Assembly: GCA_012184525.1 (NCBI GenBank) | Contig: WOFQ01000003.1 | Location: forward strand, 806,001 to 870,000 | Direction: 5' to 3' | Length of the DNA stretch: 64,000 nt | From: Xenoacremonium recifei | Taxonomy: Eukaryota > Ascomycota > Sordariomycetes > Hypocreales > Nectriaceae | Part shown: positions 22,130-32,224 of the stretch, piece after piece | How the letters are laid out: each line of letters starts with the position of its first letter | How positions within the stretch are numbered: the stretch's first letter is position 1 | Made by a program: the position numbers and the translations under genes | Notes under the pieces: model-generated | Told to the model about the DNA's origin: nothing | Databases searched by the model: none | The model's input: the letters and a program-made list of their open reading frames with translations, nothing else

Positions 22130-24293
22130 ATGGCAAACATCATCAAGAGTGCGTTGCCGTCGCACCTGAAGCCTGCGGGCGCCGACGACCAGGAGGCAGT
22201 CTTTGAGAGACGTCATGGCAAGACTCGCAGCCACATGGTAAGCCCACCCGCAACCGTTTTCTCCGTGTTCCCTTCGCGTTCCAGGCGCATTCCTGGAGCT
22301 CTTTGGCGCCAGCGACCACGCTCGACCGGCTCGCATTGCAGTGAAGCTCGGAGATTTGAACCACGAATGCGCCCCTCGGGAACCTCCTTAGTGCCTGGTC
22401 CAGAGCTGCGGGCGGTCGTGACTGTTGCCAGTCTGTCACAAGCTGTTCATCACTGCTACAAGGCGACAGGCCACGTTCACAAGCTTCAATGGCGAGCAGC
22501 GGGCGTGCGAGCACTCAAACTCAACGCTTCCCACCGCTGTTGACAGATCATACACCGCTTGCCACTGATTAACTCGTCTTATCGAGATACACCGCATCGC
22601 GCACTGATTCGTGGCAGTCTCCACGACACGGCAGACCAGAGCGCACATTCTTCTTCGCAAGACGCAAAAAATGACCAAACACTCTGCTAACGCCACCATG
22701 TCGCAGGCCTTCGAGAACACCTCGACCAATGTCGCCGCCGCCCAGATGCGAAATGCACTGACCAACCTGGCCGAGACGGTCAAGGACCCCGAGCAGAAGA
22801 AGGCAAGTTGGGACCACGAATTGGCTGCGCAATCCATAGTGCAGGAGCTAACAGGGAGCCTACACAGCTGTTCGAGACCGAGATGGACAACTTCTTCGCG
22901 CTTTTCCGACGATACCTCAACGACAAAGCCAAGGGCAACGCTGTGTACGCTCGATTCTTACAATATACGCGGGAAGAGACATGTGTGCTGACCGTTGCTT
23001 AGGGACTGGGATCGCATTGCCCCTCCTGCTCAGGGGCAGGTGGTCGACTACGAGGACCTGGCCAACACCGAGTCGGTCAAGTTCCTCAACAAGCTGGCTG
23101 TGTTGAAGCTCAACGGAGGTCTGGGCACGTCGATGGGCTGTGTCGGCCCCAAGTCGGTCATCGAGGTCCGTGATGGTATGTCCTTCCTCGATCTCTCGGT
23201 GCGCCAGATCGAGTACCTCAACCGAACGTACGACGTCAACGTGCCCTTTATCCTCATGAACTCGTTCAACACCAACGACGACACTGCTGCCATCATCAAG
23301 AAGTACGAGGGCCACAATGTCGACATCCTCACCTTCAACCAGTCGCGATACCCCCGTATCTACAAGGACTCGCTGCTCCCTGTGCCCAAGACCTTCGACT
23401 CTTCGATTACCGAGTGGTACCCCCCTGGCCACGGTGACGTGTTTGAGTCGTTGTACAACTCGGGCATCCTGGACAAGCTCCTGGAGCGCGGCATTGAGAT
23501 CATTTTCCTGTCCAACGTCGACAACCTGGGCGCCGTCGTGGACCTGCGAATCCTTCAGCACATGATGGAGACCAACGCCGAGTACATCATGGAGTTGACC
23601 AACAAGACCAAGGCCGACGTCAAGGGTGGTACCATCATTGACTACGACGGTTCGGTGCGCCTGCTGGAGATTGCTCAGGTGCCCAAGGAGCACGTCAACG
23701 AGTTCAAGTCGATCAAGAAGTTCAAGTACTTCAACACCAACAACATCTGGCTGAACCTCAAGGCCATCAAGCGCGTGGTGGAGAACGACGAGCTCGAGAT
23801 GGAGATTATCCCCAACGGCAAGACCATCCCCGGCGACAAGAAGGGCGAGTCGGACATTTCCATCATCCAGCTGGAGACTGCTGTTGGAGCCGCCATCCGC
23901 CATTTCAACAACGCACACGGTGTCAACGTGCCGCGACGACGCTTCCTGCCCGTCAAGACGTGCTCGGATCTGATGCTCGTCAAGTCGGATCTCTACACCC
24001 TCAAGCACGGCCAGTTGCAGATGAGCGCGGCGCGATTCGGCGATGCGCCCCTGATCAAGCTCGGCGGCGACTTCAAGAAGGTGTCGGACTTCCAGAAGCG
24101 TATCCCGTCGATCCCCAAGGTGCTGGAGTTGGACCACCTCACCATCACTGGTGCGGTCAACCTTGGCCGCGGCGTGACGCTCAAGGGCACGGTCATCATC
24201 GTTGCCACCGAGGGCAGCACGATCGACATTCCTCCAGGCTCGATCTTGGAGAACGTGGTGGTGCAGGGAAGCTTGCGTCTGCTGGAGCATTAA
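22130..24293 (+). CDS. ugp1: UTP-glucose-1-phosphate uridylyltransferase
   Basis: Makes UDP-glucose from UTP and glucose-1-phosphate in the cytosol, for glucan, trehalose and glycogen synthesis. Exons 22130-22237, 22707-22802, 22868-22944 and 23003-24293 give 523 residues, the usual fungal length. The N-terminus (SALPSHLKP, HGKTRSHM) and exons 2-3 (AFENTSTNVAAAQMRNAL, LFETEMDNFFALFRRYL) match fungal UGPs; the catalytic core has the nucleotide-binding LKLNGGLGTSMG and TFNQSRYPRI, and the C-terminal left-handed helix ends SLRLLEH. Intron 1 is long (469 bp). Intron 2 (22803-22867) is a GC-AG intron: AG/GCAAGT donor, GCTAAC branch, CACAG acceptor. Intron 3 is 58 bp (GTACGC...TTAG). An in-frame ATG in good context lies at 22698, just inside intron 1, and could start an alternative transcript. 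Confidence 0.95.
22803..22867 (+). other. Non-canonical GC-AG intron in UGP1
   Basis: The conserved junction (QKK joined to LFETEMDN, phase 0) can only be made with a GC donor; no GT in the area keeps the frame. The donor otherwise matches the strong consensus expected of GC-AG introns (AAG/GCAAGT), and a GCTAAC branch site lies 23 bases before the acceptor. Confidence 0.85.
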
Positions 24294-26160
24294 GCAGATC
24301 ATCCAGCATCTGGGACTGGAGGAAAGTCTATTTTCGATCCGATACACTTTTGGGGGTGGACTATGCTTGTATCTTTTCTACTGCAGTGGCAGCTTCCTGC
24401 GGATTTCCTGATAAAGGAGGGGATTTTATAATACATCTAGGGTACACCGGCACTGGGCACTGGGCACTGGAGGTCAAACCTGGACAACCTAGGTGGCTAG
24501 ACGGCGGGCCAGAGGTTGCAGATGATGGCGCTGGCGAGGATGTATGGGCTCTGGGCGAGGAGATCTGGACATATCTTGAAGCCTCAACCTCCTGGCAGCA
24601 ACATTACGTATACTGTACATGTTGAGAGAAGCATTATGGGGACGGCTAGATAGCAATCGAGCAAATAGCGGGAAAAGAAAATCTCAAGACACAAGACACA
24701 TTCCATCTGCCGTTGAAGGACTCCGCATGAACACGCATGACACATGGCACGACGCGCGGGAGGGAAAGATCAGCGTCGATGGCAGAGACAACCCCACGAA
24801 CAAGACAGGACAGGACAGGACATGCCGATGGCGAGACCAACACCAAGAAACAGGCCAGGCCAACATTTGAAGCTAACCCCAGATTGAGGCCAAGGAGTTG
24901 GTGGTGTGGCGATTCTGACTGTGGCGCTTGCCCAGACACCCAACAAGACCGACGGCGCGTTTTTATACGATGCGGCAGCCTATGAACGGGAAGGGAAGGT
25001 TGCAGCCTGAGCCAGTGAGGCTTGGAGCTTGGGAGCTGAAGCTGCAGCTTTTGTTGGGGCTGCCCAAGGTGGTTTTGCTGACCTGGGGATGCGATGCTGT
25101 ATTTTGCGCGCGGGAGTTAGGATGGCGATGGCGCGGGGATGATGATCTGGAGAACGTCATGATCAGCCTTGAAGGTCGGTGCGATCCTTCAACAGAGGCG
25201 AAAAGGCAGATCGGATCACGCAGAGCACAGCATTCCGGAGGCAGAAGAGGAATAGGAGGAGGTGGGGCGAGACTGTGACTGTGATTGGATGGGGAGCTTG
25301 GACCAAGGGTCAGGGACAAACGCTGGGGATGATGCAATTGAGGCTTTTGGCTTGGTCTGGCCTGGATTTCCCTCTGGAGGGTTGGGTTGGGTTGCAGTGC
25401 TATGAAAATTTTATGTTTATTTTTATCCATGTTAGTGCAGGCAGGCAGGCAGGCGTTGCTCAGGAGCGGTGGTGGGTGGCAACGGCGAATAGTCTGCGCA
25501 GGCTAGGCTGCGAACGGTTGTGGTTTTCTGGCAGCGCAGTTCGGGATCACGGCGCGTCGGTTGCCAACGGTTCGAGAGAGGAGCTCAGATGAGATGAGAT
25601 GGGGGATGGTATGTGCAGGGCCAACGACGTACGTATGCATACCAGCGCCAAGCTCCCGCTGTAATTGACGCTGACGACCACGGGCGGGTAAATAATAACG
25701 AGCAGTTATGGGGGAGCGGTCACAAGGCTGGGCCAGCAGGAGGAGCTTAATCTCAGCAGGGTCTGGCGGCTTGCTCTAGTGGAGAGGCAGTGCTGCAAGG
25801 TACAAGCTGGAGCTTCTTCAGGGGGGCCCGCGCAAAGCCTGGAGGAGGTGCCAGTGGGTTCCTGGATCGGGCTAGACTCAATAGCTCGGCACGCTGCCCC
25901 TGTCTAGCAATTTTCGACGATGAATCTGCCGGTGCTGGGAGGTCACTGCTGCTGGGCTGGCCAATTTCGTTTCTGGTGCCGGTGTAGCCAGTGGACGGTC
26001 AGATCGGGCAGGCTGGCTGGTCGGCGTGGTACAGGACATGGGACGGGATGGCAGGAGGAGAGATGTGAGAGAGTGAGAGAGGGAGAGATTCGCAGCGTTA
26101 CATGGACGGGGTCACATCGGGACTCTGCTGGAATGGAATGCGATGATGACACAGCCGCGG

Positions 26161-26192
26161 CCTTGCCTTGCCTGCCTTGCCTGCCTTGCCTG
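26161..26192. repeat. Short tandem repeat CCTTGCCTG/CCTTG
   Basis: Alternating CCTTG and CCTG units fill 32 bases. It is an ordinary simple repeat with no coding role seen. Confidence 0.8.
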
Positions 26193-26480
26193 CTTTCTTG
26201 GCCTCGCCTCGCCTTCATCGACATCATCCATGGCTTAGGCCCGTTTGGGAACTATCCCGGGGGTCTTCCTCTCGTCGTGCCGCTGCCGCCGTTCGACCCC
26301 GTCCCCCGTTCCCCGTCTAGTGTGGCCCCCCTTCATTCATATACTAAGTACTGAAATTGGACCTATTTCTTCCCTTCCTCCCCTCCCCTCCTCTTCTTCC
26401 CTCCTCACCAACGCCGTCCTTGTCAAGCTTCGAACTCCGTTGTTCCGTATTCTCTTCCTAATGTGAGTGGTGTTTCTCTG

Positions 26481-26504
26481 TGTGGTTGTGTGGTTGTGTG
26501 GTTG
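26481..26504. repeat. Three tandem TGTGGTTG units
   Basis: Three perfect 8-bp units in the upstream region of the GPI-type protein gene. A simple repeat. Confidence 0.85.
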
Positions 26505-26962
26505 TGCTGCTGTGCCGCTTGGGTATCCCCTCTGCCCACTTACACCAGACACGCGATGCGATGCGTGATTACCCGGACGGCGCGACGGGAGCGAGGACGA
26601 GGAGGAGGCATTGGGAGTTGCTGTAGGATCTGGAGAGTCGCATGATGGATCTGTCACCTTGTCGCATTTGCATGAGGGAAACGGATGTATCTTTCAGCTT
26701 GCGACTCTGACTGCTTCATCTCACCTCACCCACCCTTTCGGCTCGTCGGTCTGACTGCCTCCCACCTCACCCGCGCGCCTTCCCTGCCTGATTCACCCAC
26801 GCAAAGCAAAGCGGCCGCCACTACAACAACACACTCCCGTCGCACTTTTCTTCCTTCCTTCAACACCCTTTCTTCTGGATTTTCGCAGCAAGCTGACTTC
26901 TCGCAACCAGTTATTCTCAGTCACTCGTTAGACACATTTTACCCAAACCACCACCTTTCAAA

Positions 26963-27773
26963 ATGAAGTACTCCATTGTCACTCTCTCGGCCCTTGCCGG
27001 CGCCGTCATGGCTGCTACTAAGCCCAGCTTCCTGAACTCGGCTTTCGATGTCAAGGAGGGCGAGCCTTTCACTCTCCAGTACTCTGGCTGCGACGGCGGC
27101 TGCACCATCCTTCTCCAGGATGGCGAGTCCACCGACCTGCAGACCGTTCTGACCATAACCGGTAGGAATCATTCACTGCTGAGGAGTCAATCAAACATGC
27201 TAACGCATCGCAGCTGATGCCACCGGCTCCTCCTACACCTGGACCCCCTCGGGCATCCCCTCCGACACGTACAACTTCAAGATCACCAACAACGCCAACG
27301 GTCTTGAGAACTACTCTGCCCAGTTCACCTACGTCGGCACCGGCTCCCTGACCACCACGGCCTCTGCTGCCACCACCTCTGCCGCGGCTACCACCTCGGC
27401 TACCCCCAGCACCACCTCCTCCACCGAGGCCTCGACCACCGTCGTCACCAGCGCGACCACCGAGACCAGCGCCACCACTGAGACCACCTCCGTCTCCTCG
27501 ACCATTGTCACCTCCACTAAGAAGGCCAAGACTACTGCTGTCGAGAGCACCACTGTCACCAAGGCCTCTGCCACCAGCACCGGTACGTGAACTGCATTCC
27601 CTGACTCGGGATGGAAGAGAAAGCTAATAACAGACACAGAGGCTGCTTCTACCACTGCTTCTGCTAGCACCACCGCCTCCGCCACCACCGTCCCCGACAG
27701 CGGTGCCGGCCGCATGACCTCCAGCCTGGCCCTCGTTGCCGGCGCCGTCATGGCCATGGTTCTCCTGAACTAG
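26963..27773 (+). CDS. GPI-anchored Ser/Thr-rich cell wall protein (Kre9/Knh1-like N-domain)
   Basis: Exons 26963-27161, 27214-27582 and 27640-27773 give 233 residues. A signal peptide covers residues 1-17; a small beta-sandwich domain (about 20-115: FDVKEGEPFTLQYSGCDGGCTILLQDG, SSYTWTPSGIPSDTYNFKITN) resembles the Kre9/Knh1 N-terminal domain common in fungal GPI proteins. Residues 118-205 are almost only Ser, Thr and Ala and would be heavily O-mannosylated. The C-terminus (SGAGRMTSS, then a hydrophobic tail ending MAMVLLN) fits a GPI signal. Such proteins are covalently attached to wall glucan; no enzyme activity is expected. Intron 2 has two acceptors six bases apart (AACAG at 27633 and ACACAG at 27639), both in frame; the downstream one is used here because the first is only a few bases from the branch site. 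Confidence 0.85.
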
Positions 27774-29244
27774 ACTTCCATAGCCTCTCGCAGGGTAGCT
27801 TTTTTCTCGGTGTAAATTTATTTTAATGGCCACGGCTTTCTTCTCACGCGCGCGTTTCTTCTTTTTTCTGGCAAACTCATCTGGTCGGCGTCGTTTGCTG
27901 TCTTGTTACTCAGGGGGGCACGGAGCGGAAAACGATGACACGAAGGGGGGGCAGGAGGCGGGACCGTTCGTTGGCGTTCGGCCTGTGTAAGGGGGAACGG
28001 GGTATCGAGTAATGTTCGGTAGTTTTGACTTTCCTGCACTGGATAGAAACAACGTCTCGGGGACGCCGTCGCAAAACCACCCTCTCTCTGTCTCGCTCCC
28101 TTCCTTCGTGCTCCCGTTTGCTGCTACTTGATTCATGTTACCCGATGCCGTCGGCACGCTGCAGGATGCCCAATCTCCGCGGCGACGTGCATCCGCAGGC
28201 CCTTGCTCCTGCGTCTGGCCATTCGAAGTACACGCAGGGATGGACGGATCGTTCGCCCTCCAGCCGTCCTGGGGAAATCTGTGGGGATGACAGCGAACAG
28301 TTGGTATGCGCAGTGTTTCAGAAAGACAGCCTCTCCACGTGATGCGGCAACAGATCCGAGACTCACTACTGCATAAAAAAAATCAAAGTATTGAATCCAG
28401 GAGAACAGGTTCAGGTCAATAATTGTTGGATTTGGAGAAGGGGTGAAGTCGAGATACGCGCAGGCGTTAAACTTCTTCACGCGTTTGATCGGCCCTGCAA
28501 GGAGCGGAGGGTGTCTGGGTCAGAGATCGGCGAGAGCCTTCCGACGCGCGTGCGGATCTAAACGTGCCGGTATGGAGTGCATTGTATTTTTGACACATAC
28601 ATACAGACAGACAGACTTCACGGGATTGCGTGATTGCTGGCTGTTGGATGGAAGAATTCTGGCCGGGTGGAGGGAGTGTGACGTCAAGCAACGCGTGTCG
28701 GAACATGGCGAGAGTTAATAAATTGTGTGTATGTCTCAATCTGATCTGATCATTTTGTTTGTTCCTAACTGACAATAGAAGGGAGTAAGAAAATGTGGCC
28801 GTTTCTCGTAAGTCGCAACACGTTGCTGGTGCTCTATGGTGCGTTCATTATGCATCCTCGTCATTCGACAAAAAGATCGTTCCCAGTCCCAATAAGAAGA
28901 ACATAACCCAAAGCAGTCCCAGGAATCATTCGAGCCAAAAACGAAGACAAAGGAGACGTCCCCTGGCCTGGCTGTGCCACATCCGAGTAGAGCCGAAGAA
29001 TGATAAACACCAACACGCAAGACTGGAACACATTCCTTCCTGCCGACACAGCCTCAACTTATCGAGTGCCGTAACATACACAACCGCCAAACCTAATTTA
29101 GACAGGCACTCCGCAGTCAGAGTCAATTTTCCTGCCCAAAGGTTAGGGTTCGGGTTATGGTTAGGGTCGGGGTTATTGGGACATATTCTCTATTACCTAT
29201 GCATGCGTGGTGTTGTTGATGTTACGGCACTCCAACATACCCAT
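27774..29244. other. Intergenic region with telomere-like repeats
   Basis: No supported gene. Contains 3' UTR sequence of the GPI-type gene, an (ACAG/CAGA) tract near 28597-28617, and degenerate telomere-like repeats at 29141-29180 close to the next gene's stop codon. Confidence 0.55.
29141..29180 (+). repeat. Degenerate interstitial telomere-like repeat (TTAGGG-type)
   Basis: Forty bases made almost wholly of six- to eight-base T/G-rich units: two exact TTAGGG, with TTCGGG, TTATGG, TCGGGG and TTATTGGG variants, all on the same strand. TTAGGG is the telomere unit of most filamentous fungi. The array is short and diverged, so it may be a repair scar or a telomere-box-like protein site; it is not a chromosome end. 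Confidence 0.65.
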
Positions 29245-29835
29245 TCATGCTCCGACCCATAACTCGGCGTCGTCCATGTTGATGTCTTCCTTCTCGATCA
29301 CATCATACTCGGCAGTGCCTTCAGGCTTCGGGCGATAGCACAGGACCTCGCGCTCCTTCGCCTTGGACTTGGCCTTGGGCTTCTTCGAGCTCCTCGACGA
29401 CGTTGCGCTGTTGGTGACTATGCTGTCGTTGTCTCCGCGGCGACGCTTGCCCCTTTTCGTCTGGAACAAGTTATGACGATGAACATTGGCTGTCGTGAGC
29501 TGCAGGCCAGGGCCTTGAGCCTTCAACATCTCACGGCGTTTGCGATGAGCAGATGGTTTCTTCTTCGGGATGTCCGACGGCTTCACCGGCTCGAACGTTC
29601 TAAAGAAGCCGTCTGGACGGACAGGCGCCAGCCCAGCCCGCAGAGAGCTGTCGATATCACCAAGAGGGAGGGAAGGATGTACTGGACCCTTAGGGTTCAC
29701 TGGCCAATTCCCTTGAAACCTGAGACGCGGGTTCCTCCAACTGTCCTCGATCGGTTGCGCCCAGAGGGGTTCCATTGGGTCGGGAGTTGTTTCTTGTGAA
29801 TCCGTCACTGGGGGGAAGAGGTCAAGCCGGACCAT
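29245..29835 (-). CDS. Hypothetical basic, probably nuclear protein
   Basis: A single open frame of 196 codons from the ATG at 29835 (open further upstream but without another ATG). No known domain is recognised. The N-terminal half is Pro-rich (LFPPVTDSQETTPDPMEPLW). The middle has PKKKPSAHRKRREMLK and KRGKRRRG, and a Ser/Lys-rich stretch KKPKAKSKAKERE follows, giving strong nuclear localisation-type clusters. The end is acidic (EKEDINMDDAELWVGA). The composition differs from antisense shadows, and no other gene is on the opposite strand, which supports coding. A chromatin or ribosome-biogenesis role would be a guess. Extra upstream exons are possible. Confidence 0.55.
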   Translation of the reverse strand: MVRLDLFPPVTDSQETTPDPMEPLWAQPIEDSWRNPRLRFQGNWPVNPKGPVHPSLPLGDIDSSLRAGLAPVRPDGFFRTFEPVKPSDIPKKKPSAHRKRREMLKAQGPGLQLTTANVHRHNLFQTKRGKRRRGDNDSIVTNSATSSRSSKKPKAKSKAKEREVLCYRPKPEGTAEYDVIEKEDINMDDAELWVGA

Positions 29836-32224
29836 GATGGGGCTCACGATCGACGAGGAGGGATTTGGACGATCGCGAGAGCGTCTATCTGTTGATAAAC
29901 TACGTATACGGTCTCAGCCATTTCGAGTGCCGAACGGAACGAGGACATTTTCCGGAGGACATACCGCATATAGAATGGATCGAGTGATCTCTATGGTGGT
30001 TGTGGATAGAAGTCTATCCGCTACTTGCTGCGATGACCTCAGCTCTAGTACAGCCAAAGAGGTCTTGGCCCGGTGGATGAAGCCAGGGGAGATACAGAAG
30101 GGTGAAAGCAAAAGAGTTGCACAAGTGTTGTTCTTTCGACCGCCCTTTTGTGCTTGTACCACTGACTTGTCGGGTGAAGAGGTACGAGGTTGCAATTGCC
30201 AGAAGCAAAGAGGAGACACAAGATCTTATACCCATAATGAGGCCGTTTGGCTGCAGCCCAGCCGGGAGGGGGTCCTTTCACACTCACCTCGATTTCCAGG
30301 CGAGGATTCCGGTGACGACTTGACATCCACCTCATCCACCGCCATCCAACAACCCAGTCACAGGCCCACTGCTCTGCTCTCCGGCCGCAGCTTCTGTTGC
30401 AACCAGCGAAAGAGAAGCCTGCAAGGGAGTGTGACAGGGCGGGTGACGGAAGAGCTCAGCCATTGAACTGACGTCTTCCCGCCCGCCTCACTGTGTTGGC
30501 ACTGCTAGCACTATCCGCTAGTGCATGCACAGCTGCTGGAGAAGCGAGAGGAAAGGGAAAAGGCTAAAGAGAAGAGATTCCATCCGGAAGACTGGCGAAT
30601 GAGCATCTTATTTCTGGCCTTGGGTCGCTGGGCGGTGAATCCTTCGAAGTCTCAAGTTACACAGGCTGGATCAAAGCTGAGGTGGCAGAAGAGGAGGATG
30701 GTGCTGAGTTGAGGTGGTTAAGGGAATCGCTGGGTGGATGCTGAGAGAGTTGGAGAGCTATGATGGTTGTACAGTGTCACATGGGCCTAGGGCTTTCCAT
30801 CGTCGCGTGCCTTCCCTTCCAAGAGCTCGTTGGAAGGAAAGTCGAGCAGGTGCCTCTCCTCAATCTTCCTCACAACATCGGCATCAAAGCTGCGAGGTCG
30901 CCGGAGGGGGGCCTCGAACGAACGCAAACCGATGGAATTCCTTTTTGCTACCTCCCTGTCACATTATCAACGCAAAATCCCTCACTGAGTGAGACACTAG
31001 GCAAGCCACCACCAGCGCAATGCGTCAACCGGCAGCCAAACCCTGGCAGATACGGGACATCAGGACTGTCACGACGCCCAACTGTTGGCCGCGATCTCGA
31101 GTTTGGGGCTATCAGCCTAGCTCATTGGCTTAATCTGGGGTGATCGCCTCCCGCATGGCTAGCACCGCCCTAGTGGACAGCCCCGAGAGACTATCCAGTC
31201 CAGGGCTGATTGTAATTGACCTCAGCCTGAGGAGCCACACCGGTGAGCATCGTGCGCCGAAAGTGCAGGTGACTGACGAAATCTCTTCCTCATCTGCCAC
31301 CAGGGAATGGCACTTCGCACTTGCTCTGGACCCTGACGCAATAACCAGGCTTCAACATGGGCTGTGTTCCTGGAATATCTACCTGATTTCACCGAACTCG
31401 ATCGGTTGCGACCCTGCGGGATCTGATCGTTTTCAGAGAAGGCTTCTCGAAGTTGGTACGGCAGACGAGCCCAAATGGTCCCCTTCGCCGTTTCAAGTGC
31501 GCTGGATATGCTTACTCTGGAGCCGGGTCAATTATCAACGTGCATACACTATCTGCAGACTTCATTCGCCAGTTTCTGAGGACGGGATGACCGTCCAGTT
31601 GAATCGTCTCTCGAGTCTCCTCACTTTCAAGCCTGTCTGTGCACATCCTCGAGAGCGACCAACACATTGTGACAGATCTCATGCATATGCATGGGGAAGA
31701 CAAAGCATTGTGAGACTACCTGCTTTCCTTATCCTCTTTGAGAGACTTGCAAGGCATCTCGCGCTCGCGGCAATCAGAGTGAACAGTCAATTGGTAGCTA
31801 TCCGATGGCTTGCATAGGACATTCACCCCTGCTCGAAATGTGGCTGACTGAACAAGCATCCTCTGGCCAAACAGGTCTCATACCGAGAGTCATCGGGGCT
31901 TCACTGGGTAAAACGAACCCCGCTGACTTCCCTGGGCCTGCCCCCTTGACAGATGCTGGCTGCCCAGGTCTCCATATCCGCCATCACATGGCCATCTTTG
32001 TCACATACTTGCTTTCAAACACAGAAGCGCGCACATTTAGAGGGCAGACTATGGATACAGACAGGTAAGAGCTACATTGCGAAACATCAATTCACGGGCT
32101 TCATTACTGGCGATATGCGAGTGGGAAAGGGGCAAAAGGATTAGAATTCAATATTGATTGTGATTGTAGGAAAATGATCGTGGATCAGGTGCAACTTACT
32201 TATTCAGTGGTCGCTTTGCTACTC
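29836..32224. other. 2.4-kb region with two long unassigned ORFs
   Basis: Plus-strand ORFs of 210 codons (29834-30466) and 225 codons (31140-31817) are long for non-coding DNA, but neither has a recognisable domain, low-complexity bias or splice-linked extension. They are not called as genes. The rest holds nothing I can support. Confidence 0.4.

Larger units (their letters stand above)
24294..26962. other. 2.7-kb gene-poor region upstream of the GPI-type protein
   Basis: Holds the UGP1 3' UTR and the promoter/leader of the next gene. ORFs here are unsupported. Simple repeats: a GGCA/CAGG tract at 25437-25455, CCTTGCCTG units at 26161-26192, three TGTGGTTG units at 26481-26504, and a pyrimidine-rich leader at 26360-26410. 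Confidence 0.55.

Noticed and set aside
22917..24347. 476-codon minus-strand ORF opposite UGP1
   Set aside because: It is the exact antisense of the highly conserved UGP1 exon 4; strong third-position C/G bias removes stop codons on the opposite strand. No domain of its own.
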